Source of the DNA: Sulfuriferula multivorans
GTDB taxonomy: Bacteria; Pseudomonadota; Gammaproteobacteria; Burkholderiales; Thiobacillaceae
Assembly: GCA_010365175.1 (NCBI GenBank)
Contig: JAAFGW010000159.1
Location: 1-6,750 of the forward strand
Direction: 5' to 3'
DNA length: 6,750 nt
Shown: positions 1 to 6,283 of the stretch, in pieces
Numbering within the stretch: position 1 is the first letter of the stretch
Layout of the letters: each line of letters opens with the position of its first letter
Position numbers and translations under genes: made by a program
The notes under the pieces: generated by a model
What the model was told of the DNA's origin: nothing
What the model saw: the letters and a program-made list of their open reading frames with translations, nothing else
Database searches by the model: none

Positions 1-2
1 CG

Positions 3-113
3 CACGCCCAGACGTATCAGCGGGTGCGTAGCGCTCTCACCAAAATGGTGAAGGCTATCGAAGGCAAAAAAATCAATATTCATGCGGCATTTATTGAGTT
101 TAAGAGCGGTTAA
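3..113 (+). CDS. C-terminal end of an unidentified protein, cut by the window edge
   Basis: A plus-strand frame is open from the first bases of the window to a TAA at 111-113, giving 36 codons of a protein whose start lies outside. The other two plus frames meet stops within the first 55 bases. The visible peptide is basic and looks like an amphipathic helix followed by a short strand: residues such as SALTKMVKAIEGKKINIH precede the end AAFIEFKSG. Codon choice is common for a proteobacterium of this base composition. I do not recognise the family and assign no function. It converges on gltA, with 27 bp between the two stop codons. A minus-strand frame across the same bases is also open, so the reading is likely but not certain. 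Confidence 0.45.
   Translation, partial: HAQTYQRVRSALTKMVKAIEGKKINIHAAFIEFKSG
66..97 (-). terminator. Possible weak rho-independent terminator for gltA
   Basis: Read on the minus strand, about 45 bases after the gltA stop, a 6-bp inverted repeat (TCAATA with TATTGA, plus-strand 92-97 and 73-78) is followed at once by seven T residues (complement of the A-run at 66-72). The 13-base loop holds a second 3-bp ATG/CAT pairing. The position and the T-run fit an intrinsic terminator. The stem is short and AT-rich, so it would be weak, and it lies inside the convergent coding region, where it could arise by chance. Confidence 0.35.
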
Positions 114-140
114 CTGCGGTTTTTAGGATGAGAGATGCGC

Positions 141-1436
141 TCATGCGCCGCGCTGATCCATGGGCACATACTCGCGCCGTTCCGGGCCAGTGTAGAGCTG
201 ACGTGGCCGTCCGATCTTGTGCGCCGGGTCAGAAAGCATTTCATTCCACTGTGCCACCCAACCTGAAGTGCGTGCCAGCGCAAACATCACGGTAAACATG
301 CTGGGGGGAATGCCCATTGCACGGAAGATGATGCCGGAATAAAAATCCACGTTGGGATACAGCTTGCGCGAAATAAAGTAATCGTCTTCCAGCGCGATGC
401 GTTCAAGTTCCATCGCCATCTTGAATTGCGGGTCGTCGCGCAGATCCAGTTCGTCCAGCACCTCGTAACACGTCTCACGGATGATGCGCGCGCGCGGGTC
501 CATGTTTTTGTAAACTCGATGCCCGAATCCCATCAGCCTGAAACCATCGGATTTATCCTTGGCGCGCTTGATGTATTCGGGGATGCGCGAAACATCGCCC
601 ATATCATCGAGCATTTTCAGTACAGCCTCGTTGGCACCGCCATGCAGCGGCCCCCACAGTGAGGCCATACCGGCCGCTACACACGCATAGGGATTGGCGC
701 CGCTTGAACCCGCCAGACGCACGGTTGAAGCCGATGCATTCTGCTCATGGTCGGCATGCAAAAGAAAGATGCGGTCAAGCGCGCGTGCCAGTACCGGATT
801 GGGCACATACGGCTCGCACGGTGTCGAGAACATCATGTGCAGAAAATTCTCGGCGTAGGAAAGATGGTTCTGCGGATAAACGAAAGGCTGGCCTTCGTTG
901 AATTTGTAAGCCCAGGTCGCCACGGTGGGCACCTTGGCGATCAAACGATGCGCCACGATTTCGCGATGTTTCGGATCGAACAGGTCATTGCCTTCGTGGT
1001 AGAAAGCCGACATGGCGCCAGTCACACCGATCATCACGGCCATTGGGTGCGCACTGCGGCGAAATCCGCGAAACACGTTTTCCATCTGGTCATGCAACAG
1101 GCTGTGGTGGCGAATCGATTCTTCGAATGCCGTTTTTTGAACGGCCGTCGGCAATTCGCCATGCAACAGCAAATAACTGACTTCCATATAGTCAGATTGA
1201 TACGCCAGCTGCTCGATCGGATACCCGCGATAATACAGCAAGCCCTCGTCACCATCGATATAGGTAATGTCCGAGGTGCAGCTCGAGGTAGCGGTAAAGC
1301 CGGGATCATGGGTGAAATAGCCATGCGCACCGAGCGTGCGGATGTCAATCACCGGCTTGCCATAGGTGCCCTGCTCAATCGGCAATTCAATCGAAGGGCT
1401 GCCGTCGCTAAAGGTAAGGGTGACGGTTTTTTTCAT
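141..1436 (-). CDS. gltA: Citrate synthase, type II (hexameric) form
   Basis: Condenses acetyl-CoA with oxaloacetate to citrate, the entry step of the TCA cycle, in the cytoplasm. The 431-residue length is normal for the Gram-negative hexameric enzyme. The catalytic triad is visible: His265 in GPLHGG, His306 in GFGHRVYK and Asp364 in NVDFYSG. The segment FSTPCEPY carries Cys207, which matches the cysteine (Cys206 in mature E. coli numbering) at the allosteric NADH site, so NADH inhibition is plausible but inferred. DHEQNAS and AGSSGANPYAC are typical family blocks. The ATG at 1436 overlaps the sdhE stop as ATGA, and a weak GGAA lies 5 bases upstream, so expression probably depends on translational coupling to sdhE. 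It appears to be the last gene of the operon, since the next gene is convergent. Confidence 0.98.
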   Translation of the reverse strand: MKKTVTLTFSDGSPSIELPIEQGTYGKPVIDIRTLGAHGYFTHDPGFTATSSCTSDITYIDGDEGLLYYRGYPIEQLAYQSDYMEVSYLLLHGELPTAVQKTAFEESIRHHSLLHDQMENVFRGFRRSAHPMAVMIGVTGAMSAFYHEGNDLFDPKHREIVAHRLIAKVPTVATWAYKFNEGQPFVYPQNHLSYAENFLHMMFSTPCEPYVPNPVLARALDRIFLLHADHEQNASASTVRLAGSSGANPYACVAAGMASLWGPLHGGANEAVLKMLDDMGDVSRIPEYIKRAKDKSDGFRLMGFGHRVYKNMDPRARIIRETCYEVLDELDLRDDPQFKMAMELERIALEDDYFISRKLYPNVDFYSGIIFRAMGIPPSMFTVMFALARTSGWVAQWNEMLSDPAHKIGRPRQLYTGPERREYVPMDQRGA

Positions 1437-1687
1437 GGTGATTCCAAAAGTGATGCTGCTCGATAGTGTTGCAGTCGTTGAACAAGCGTTTCAAGGTCTG
1501 GGTCGCTTGCCGGCAGGCGACCGTGTAACCGATCCATGATTTCCATGTCAGCCAGGGCCAGCAAACGCTCCAGCGCAACGACCTCGTTAACGTTAAGTGT
1601 AACGCGGTGCGTGTCCCAAAATCCACCCAGCCAGAGGTCGAGTTCGAGCAGTCCGCGACGACAACGCCAGCCGATGGGATCAGACAC
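1433..1687 (-). CDS. sdhE: SdhE, FAD assembly factor for succinate dehydrogenase
   Basis: A small soluble protein (84 residues) of the SdhE/Sdh5/YgfY family, which promotes covalent attachment of FAD to the SdhA flavoprotein. The diagnostic RGxxE motif is present at residues 11-15 (RGLLE), preceded by WRCR and followed by LDLWL, as in the family. The chosen start is GTG at 1687. It overlaps the sdhB stop by eight bases, and a modest GGTGA lies six bases upstream. No ATG is available near the N-terminus, and starting at this GTG gives the usual length. The stop overlaps the gltA start by four bases. Placement directly after sdhB and before gltA is a common arrangement in betaproteobacteria and supports the assignment. 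Confidence 0.93.
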   Translation of the reverse strand: MSDPIGWRCRRGLLELDLWLGGFWDTHRVTLNVNEVVALERLLALADMEIMDRLHGRLPASDPDLETLVQRLQHYRAASLLESP

Positions 1688-2375
1688 GGCGCTTCACCAA
1701 CAAGGATTTGATGCGCCCGATGGCCGCCGTGGGATTCAATCCTTTGGGGCAGGCATCCACGCAATTCATCACGCCATGACATCGATACAACCGATACGGA
1801 TCTTCCAGATTGTCGAGCCGTTCGCCGAGTGCTTCGTCGCGACTGTCTGCGATAAAGCGATACGCCTGCAGTAAACCCGCCGGCCCGACGAATTTGTCCG
1901 GATTCCACCAGAACGACGGGCACGAAGTAGTGCAACAGGCACACAGAATGCATTCATACGCACCATCGAGCAACGCACGATCTTCCGGGCTTTGCAGTCG
2001 CTCAACCTCTGGCTCAGGTTCATCATTAATGAGCCAGGGCTTGATCGAGCGGTATTGCTTGATGAAAGGCTCCATGTCCACAATCAGATCGCGAATCACC
2101 GGCAAGCCCGGCAGTGGACGCACTTCAATCGGCTGCTTCAACTCGGACAAGGGCGTGATGCACGCCAGCCGGTTTTTTCCATTCACATTCATCGCATCCG
2201 ATCCGCACACACCTTCACGACAGGATCGACGCAAACTCAGCGTTTCATCCTGCGCCTTGATGGCGATCAAGGCGTCAAGCAGCATGTTTCCGGCTGGCTC
2301 GATATCAAGTTCGACATCCTGCATATAAGGCTTTTTGCCCGAGTCTGGATCGTAGCGGTAGAGACGGAATTTCAT
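1680..2375 (-). CDS. sdhB: Succinate dehydrogenase iron-sulfur subunit
   Basis: Carries electrons from the SdhA flavin to quinone through three Fe-S clusters on the cytoplasmic face of the inner membrane. The 231 residues contain every expected ligand. The [2Fe-2S] site is Cys52, Cys57, Asp60 and Cys72 (SCREGVCGSD). The [4Fe-4S] site is Cys142, Cys145, Cys148 and Cys209. The [3Fe-4S] site is Cys152, Cys199 and Cys205. Quinone-pocket residues equivalent to those of E. coli are present in CPSFWWNP (Pro153, Trp156, Trp157) and at His200. I chose the ATG at 2375 because the protein then begins MKFRLYRYDP, as homologues do. The open frame runs upstream to a TTG inside sdhA, but that extension has no family character. 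No Shine-Dalgarno sequence is visible before the ATG. Confidence 0.97.
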   Translation of the reverse strand: MKFRLYRYDPDSGKKPYMQDVELDIEPAGNMLLDALIAIKAQDETLSLRRSCREGVCGSDAMNVNGKNRLACITPLSELKQPIEVRPLPGLPVIRDLIVDMEPFIKQYRSIKPWLINDEPEPEVERLQSPEDRALLDGAYECILCACCTTSCPSFWWNPDKFVGPAGLLQAYRFIADSRDEALGERLDNLEDPYRLYRCHGVMNCVDACPKGLNPTAAIGRIKSLLVKRRV

Positions 2376-2412
2376 GGGTTTTTGCCCGGGGTGGGGGTTG
2401 CTCGGGTTGCCA

Positions 2413-4167
2413 TCAATACACTCGCTCTTTTGGCCGGATCGACTCAACAGTCAGGGGTTTCAGCCGAACTGGCTTGGTATCCAGCTGATCTCCTTCCAGC
2501 GAATACAGCGTGTGCTTGAGCCATTGTTCGTCATCCCGCTTGGGGAAATCTTCCCGCGTATGCGCGCCGCGACTCTCGGTGCGATTAATCGCCGACACCA
2601 GGGTTGCCCGCGCCACACCCATCATGTTTTCCAATTCCAGCGCCTCGATGCGGGCGGTATTGAATACCCGGCTTTTATCCTGCAGCTCCGCTTGCGCCAA
2701 ACGCGCTTCCAGTTCATCCAGTTTAGCCAGGCCTTCGCGCAATATCGGATCGGTGCGGAACACGCCCGCATGCTTTTGCATCATGTGCCGCAAATCGTCG
2801 CTGATCGCGGCCACACGTTCGCTACCGGGTTGCTCCCAACGTTGCAGGCGCGCCAGGCTAGGGGCGCTTGCGTTTTCAGGCAGGGTGCGCGGATACGGGT
2901 TGTCGCGCAAATATTCCTGCATGTGTTTGCCTGCGGCGTGGCCGAATACGAGCAGATCCAGCAGTGAGTTGCCGCCCAGCCGGTTGGCACCGTGCACCGA
3001 AACGCACGCGCATTCACCCACGGCATAGAGTCCCGGTACGGGCTCTTCGGGGCCAAAGCGCGCGGGTGCCACCACCTGGCCATGCAGGTTGGTGGGGATC
3101 CCGCCCATCATGTAGTGCGCGGTAGGGGCCACGGGAATCGGGGCCTTGGCCGGATCGACACCGGCGAAACGTACCGACAGGTCGCGAATGCCAGGAAGCT
3201 TTTCGGCAATAAAGGCTTCACCAAGGTGATCAAGCTTGATGTCCACATAGTCACCGTTCGGTCCACAGCCACGGCCTTCAGCAATTTCAATGGCGATGGC
3301 CCGCGCAACCACATCGCGCCCGGCAAGGTCTTTTGCATGGGGCGCATAACGCTCCATGAACCGTTCGCCGTTCTTGTTCAGCAGATAACCGCCTTCGCCG
3401 CGCACGCCTTCGGTGATCAGGCACCCCACACCCGCAATGCCGGTTGGATGAAACTGCCAGAACTCCATGTCCTGCAGCGGCAGCCCTGCGCGCAACACCA
3501 TGCCAAGGCCGTCGCCGGTATTGATCATGGCATTGCTGCTATTCCAGAACACCCGCCCTGCTCCGCCTGTGGCCAGCAAGGTGGTGCGCGCCTCGATCAA
3601 CATCGGCTCACCGGTCTCGATACTCATGGCCGTCACGCCCAGGCAATAGCCTTCGGTATCACGCACCAGGTCGAGCGCAAAATACTCGTCGAAGAACTGG
3701 GTACGGTGCTTGATGTTCTGCTGATACAACGTGTGCAGCAACGCGTGGCCGGTGCGATCGGCCGCCGCGCAAGTACGCGTGGCCTGCTCACCCCCGAAGT
3801 TTTTCGACTGACCGCCGAACGGGCGCTGATAAATCTTGCCGTTGTCGAGTCGCGAAAACGGCAAGCCCATGTGCTCAAGCTCATACACTGCGCTGGCGGC
3901 TTCGCGGCACATGAATTCGATCGCGTCCTGGTCGCCCAGCCAGTCACCGCCCTTGACCGTGTCGTACATGTGCCATTCCCATTTGTCCTCATCGACATTG
4001 GCAAGTGCGGCGGTGATGCCACCCTGTGCCGATACCGTGTGCGAACGCGTGGGAAATACTTTTGACACAACGGCTACGGTGTAATCCGAGCGTGCCAGTT
4101 GCAACGCTGCACGCAGACCGGCACCGCCACCACCGATGATGAGCGCATCAAACCGGCGCGTATTCAT
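2413..4167 (-). CDS. sdhA: Succinate dehydrogenase flavoprotein subunit
   Basis: The catalytic subunit that oxidises succinate to fumarate with covalently bound FAD. The 584-residue length is normal. The N-terminus has the dinucleotide-binding GGGGAG (12-17). His43 in SHTVSAQGG is the FAD-attachment histidine. Active-site residues match those known for E. coli: His240 (FHPTG), Arg284 (AGRDVV), His351 (TAHYMMGG) and Arg396 (GANRLGGNS). The C-terminal helical domain and the RPKERVY tail complete the protein. The ATG at 4167 is preferred over an upstream in-frame start at 4212. It gives the standard MNTRRFDALIIGGG beginning, it forms an ATGA overlap with the sdhD stop, and an AGGGAG lies six bases upstream. 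Confidence 0.98.
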   Translation of the reverse strand: MNTRRFDALIIGGGGAGLRAALQLARSDYTVAVVSKVFPTRSHTVSAQGGITAALANVDEDKWEWHMYDTVKGGDWLGDQDAIEFMCREAASAVYELEHMGLPFSRLDNGKIYQRPFGGQSKNFGGEQATRTCAAADRTGHALLHTLYQQNIKHRTQFFDEYFALDLVRDTEGYCLGVTAMSIETGEPMLIEARTTLLATGGAGRVFWNSSNAMINTGDGLGMVLRAGLPLQDMEFWQFHPTGIAGVGCLITEGVRGEGGYLLNKNGERFMERYAPHAKDLAGRDVVARAIAIEIAEGRGCGPNGDYVDIKLDHLGEAFIAEKLPGIRDLSVRFAGVDPAKAPIPVAPTAHYMMGGIPTNLHGQVVAPARFGPEEPVPGLYAVGECACVSVHGANRLGGNSLLDLLVFGHAAGKHMQEYLRDNPYPRTLPENASAPSLARLQRWEQPGSERVAAISDDLRHMMQKHAGVFRTDPILREGLAKLDELEARLAQAELQDKSRVFNTARIEALELENMMGVARATLVSAINRTESRGAHTREDFPKRDDEQWLKHTLYSLEGDQLDTKPVRLKPLTVESIRPKERVY

Positions 4168-4523
4168 GTTCCACTCCCTATGCCTGCGCCAAATAAAACC
4201 GCCGCCAGCCATACCACGCTGCTGACCAAAATGACCACGACGGCCAGCGTCATGGCCAGCCGAATTGCAACGGGATGGATGTAATCCATAAAAATGTCAT
4301 GCATCCCCACCCAGGCATGCATGGCGAGCGCGATAGCGCTCAACAGCAGCAACACGCGACTCCACAACGGGGCGAACAGACTCTGCCAACCGGAAAAATC
4401 AAGTGGCAAGGCAGCGAGGAAATAGACGAGCAATACAGGGATGGCCAACGCAAGCAGCAATGCGGTGGCACGCTGCATCAGCCAGTTCCCCGTCCCGATA
4501 TGTGAACCCGTTGGCGATTTCAT
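4164..4523 (-). CDS. sdhD: Succinate dehydrogenase membrane anchor subunit (cytochrome b556 small subunit)
   Basis: A 119-residue inner-membrane protein that, with SdhC, anchors the SdhAB head and forms the heme b and quinone sites. Three hydrophobic segments are visible at about 16-39, 52-75 and 87-112. His69 in MHAWVGMHD matches the heme-ligand histidine of E. coli SdhD (His71), and Asp80-Tyr81 matches the quinone-site Asp82-Tyr83 pair. The ATG at 4523 is chosen over an open extension to 4721, which only overlaps sdhC and has no membrane or family character. This start has GGAGG eight bases upstream and forms an ATGA overlap with the sdhC stop. The gene ends in an ATGA overlap with sdhA. 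Confidence 0.95.
   Translation of the reverse strand: MKSPTGSHIGTGNWLMQRATALLLALAIPVLLVYFLAALPLDFSGWQSLFAPLWSRVLLLLSAIALAMHAWVGMHDIFMDYIHPVAIRLAMTLAVVVILVSSVVWLAAVLFGAGIGSGT
4174..4179 (-). promoter_or_regulatory. Shine-Dalgarno site of sdhA
   Basis: On the minus strand AGGGAG stands six bases before the sdhA ATG at 4167, inside the last codons of sdhD. It decides the start against the upstream in-frame alternative at 4212. Confidence 0.75.
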
Positions 4524-4900
4524 GCGTAAAGCCTCCAGGCGGCGAACAGCGTAATCAAAGCCGTTGCAAGCAAAACGCCCAAACTGCTGCGTTGCGCCGC
4601 AGCACGCTCCACCCCCCAATGCACATCCAGCGCCAGGTGGCGCAAGCCAGCCAATGCATGATGTGCAAACGCCCAGATCAGCAGTACAAAAAACAGCTTG
4701 TTCAATGGATGCGTCAGCCACGCTGCCATGCGTTGAAAACCCGGTTCACTGGACAATGAAACCGACAAAGCCCACACCCCAAGGGGGAATGCCAGAAACA
4801 ACAGGGCACCCGATATCCGATGCAGGATCGACACCCAGCCCGAAAGCGGCAAATGAATGCGAAACAAGTTTAGATAAACAGGACGCGCGTGAGGTTTCAA
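4520..4900 (-). CDS. sdhC: Succinate dehydrogenase cytochrome b556 large membrane subunit
   Basis: Inner-membrane partner of SdhD in the heme b and quinone-binding part of complex II. The protein from 4900 has 126 residues, a usual length. Family marks are RPVYLNLFRIHLP near the N-terminus and SILHRISG (Ser24, His27, Arg28), which corresponds to the E. coli quinone residues Ser27 and Arg31. His81 in HHALAGLRH aligns with the heme ligand His84. Three hydrophobic segments fall at about 29-50, 66-90 and 106-123. The start is uncertain. No in-frame ATG exists before the conserved region, so I use TTG at 4900, which has no clear Shine-Dalgarno sequence. An ATG at 4919 is one base out of frame and meets a stop after three codons. 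The identity is sure; the 5' end is not. Confidence 0.9.
   Translation of the reverse strand: MKPHARPVYLNLFRIHLPLSGWVSILHRISGALLFLAFPLGVWALSVSLSSEPGFQRMAAWLTHPLNKLFFVLLIWAFAHHALAGLRHLALDVHWGVERAAAQRSSLGVLLATALITLFAAWRLYA
4532..4536 (-). promoter_or_regulatory. Shine-Dalgarno site of sdhD
   Basis: A GGAGG on the minus strand lies eight bases before the sdhD ATG at 4523, within the end of sdhC. It is the strongest ribosome-binding site in the window, and it supports the short 119-residue reading. Confidence 0.8.
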
Positions 4901-4925
4901 GACGGGGTCAGAAGTCCATGACTGT

Positions 4926-6149
4926 TTAGCGGCGCTTGGCAGGTGCTTTTTTCGCAGCTTTCGCCACCGCCGGCGGCACCCGCTCAAGCAGACGCGGATC
5001 AAAAGGCTTGGGCAGTATGTAGTCCGGACCAAATTTGAGTTTCTTCAGATTGTAGGCCTTGAGTACGGAAGCGGGCACCCGCTCGCGCGCCAGTTCTGCC
5101 AACGCGACCACGGCTGCAATCAGCATGGCCTGCGTGATTTCCTTGGCACGGGCATCGAGTGCACCGCGGAAGATGAAGGGGAAGCCCAACACGTTGTTGA
5201 CCTGATTGGGATAGTCCGATCGCCCGGTCGCCATGATGAGATCGCTGCGTACGGCTTGTGCTTTTTCCGGCAGGATTTCGGGGTTGGGGTTGGCCAAGGC
5301 AAACACCACCGGCTTGTCGGCCATGCTCTTCACCATGGCCGGGCTCACCAGATTGGCACCCGACACACCCACAAAGACATCCGCACCATTCATTGCCTCG
5401 GCCAGCGTGCGCAGTTTGGTTCTGCGTGCAAACGCTTTCTTGAAGGTGTTGAGGTCGGTGCGATCTTTGTGCACCACGCCTTTGGAATCGACGAAAAGTA
5501 TATTGCCCTTTTTTGCGCCCATCGCAACCAGCAGGTTCATCGAGGCAATACCGGCCGCGCCAGCACCCAGACAGACAATTTTTGCGGTTTCCAGGGTTTT
5601 CCCCTGAATGGTCAGGGCATTGATCAGCCCGGCGCAAATGATGACGGCGGTGCCGTGCTGGTCGTCATGGAATACCGGAATGTCGAGACTCTTGCGCAGC
5701 GCCGCTTCGATTTCAAAACAGTGCGGCGCAGCAATGTCTTCGAGGTTGATTCCGCCGAACGTAGGAGCGATGGCTTCGACTACCTTGATGAATTCCTGCG
5801 GCGTTTTGGCAGTCACTTCGATATCGAACACATCGATGCCTGCAAATTGCTTGAATAGTACTGCTTTGCCTTCCATCACCGGCTTGGAGGCGAGAGGACC
5901 CAGGTTGCCCAAGCCCAGAATGGCGGTGCCATCTGTAATCACCGCGATCAGGTTGCCCTTGTTGGTGTAATCGTAGGCTTTCCTGGGGTTTTTGGCGATT
6001 TCCAGCACCGGCTGCGCCACACCAGGGGTGTAGGCCAACGACAGGTCGGCTTGAGTAGAACAGGGTTTGGACGATTCCACCGACAGCTTGCCCGGCTTGG
6101 GCAGGCGATGGTAATCGAGGGCTTTTTTCTTAAGATCGGCTTGGCTCAT
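4926..6149 (-). CDS. Single-domain malic enzyme (NAD(P)-dependent malate decarboxylase)
   Basis: Oxidatively decarboxylates malate to pyruvate and CO2 with reduction of NAD(P), in the cytoplasm. The 407 residues cover the malic enzyme domain alone. The long MaeB form (about 760 residues) carries an added phosphotransacetylase-like domain, which is absent here. Visible motifs are Tyr40 in AYTPGVAQP (general acid), Lys95 in MEGKAVLF (general base), the metal-site pair Glu137-Asp138 in INLEDIAAP, Asp162-Asp163 in FHDDQHGTA, the nucleotide-binding GAGAAG at 195-200, and ALANPNPE plus the NNVLGFPFIFRGALD block. Cofactor preference cannot be read with confidence. The protein ends in a basic Ala/Lys-rich tail. 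The ATG at 6149 gives the family-like MSQADLKKKALDYH. A TTG at 6176 in the same frame is less likely. No clear Shine-Dalgarno sequence is seen. sdhC follows after 25 bp, suggesting cotranscription. Confidence 0.94.
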   Translation of the reverse strand: MSQADLKKKALDYHRLPKPGKLSVESSKPCSTQADLSLAYTPGVAQPVLEIAKNPRKAYDYTNKGNLIAVITDGTAILGLGNLGPLASKPVMEGKAVLFKQFAGIDVFDIEVTAKTPQEFIKVVEAIAPTFGGINLEDIAAPHCFEIEAALRKSLDIPVFHDDQHGTAVIICAGLINALTIQGKTLETAKIVCLGAGAAGIASMNLLVAMGAKKGNILFVDSKGVVHKDRTDLNTFKKAFARRTKLRTLAEAMNGADVFVGVSGANLVSPAMVKSMADKPVVFALANPNPEILPEKAQAVRSDLIMATGRSDYPNQVNNVLGFPFIFRGALDARAKEITQAMLIAAVVALAELARERVPASVLKAYNLKKLKFGPDYILPKPFDPRLLERVPPAVAKAAKKAPAKRR

Positions 6150-6283
6150 AACGACAGATGCAAGTGGGATAAACAAGCCCCATTATCGCGGATTTATCGA
6201 TGCTGTGCCCTGCCCCGGCCCGGCAAGGCCGAACACCTCGTGTAGCAAATCGTGTTTCGAAAGTTCAGATTCGCTGCGCCAGG
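6150..6283. other. Intergenic gap between fliA and the malic enzyme gene
   Basis: The gap is 134 bp and has no credible gene. Besides the promoter candidate, it holds a GC-rich inverted repeat on the minus strand (GGCC, six-base loop, GGCC) in the middle of the gap. No T-run follows it, so it does not qualify as an intrinsic terminator for fliA. No clear transcription-factor operator was recognised. Confidence 0.6.
6182..6209 (-). promoter_or_regulatory. Possible sigma-70 promoter of the malic enzyme-sdh operon
   Basis: On the minus strand a GATAAT (-10, five of six consensus bases; plus-strand 6182-6187) lies 16 bases after GGCACA (-35, three of six; 6204-6209). Transcription would begin near 6175 and give a leader of about 26 bases before the ATG at 6149. 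The -35 is poor, so the call rests on the -10 and on its position in the only sizeable gap of the window. Confidence 0.35.

Noticed and set aside
1..83. Minus-strand open frame beginning MNIDFFAFDS at 83 and running off the left edge
   Set aside because: It overlaps the plus-strand coding end, uses a rare ATA codon and has no ribosome-binding site. The plus-strand reading looks more like protein.
101..124. GCGGTT AACT GCGGTT followed by T-run as a terminator for the plus-strand gene
   Set aside because: It is a direct repeat, not an inverted repeat, so it cannot form the required hairpin.
137..148. GCGC-TCAT-GCGC palindrome over the gltA stop as a terminator
   Set aside because: The stem is only four base pairs and no T-run follows on either strand.
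747..1466. 239-codon open frame on the plus strand opposite gltA
   Set aside because: It is antisense to gltA, and its translation is a mirror of biased codons without a recognisable motif or a good start site.
1408..1953. 181-codon minus-strand frame across sdhB, sdhE and gltA starts
   Set aside because: It is out of frame with three well-supported genes and shows no family motif.
2376..2447. N-terminal extension of SdhB to a TTG at 2447
   Set aside because: The extension overlaps the end of sdhA, has no family similarity that I recognise, and the ATG at 2375 gives the standard SdhB beginning.
2992..4065. 357-codon open frame on the plus strand opposite sdhA
   Set aside because: It lies entirely antisense to a well-conserved flavoprotein gene with intact active-site residues. 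Its translation has no domain character and fits a codon-bias shadow.
4524..4721. N-terminal extension of SdhD to 4721
   Set aside because: It only overlaps sdhC in another frame. GGAGG and the ATGA overlap mark 4523 as the start.
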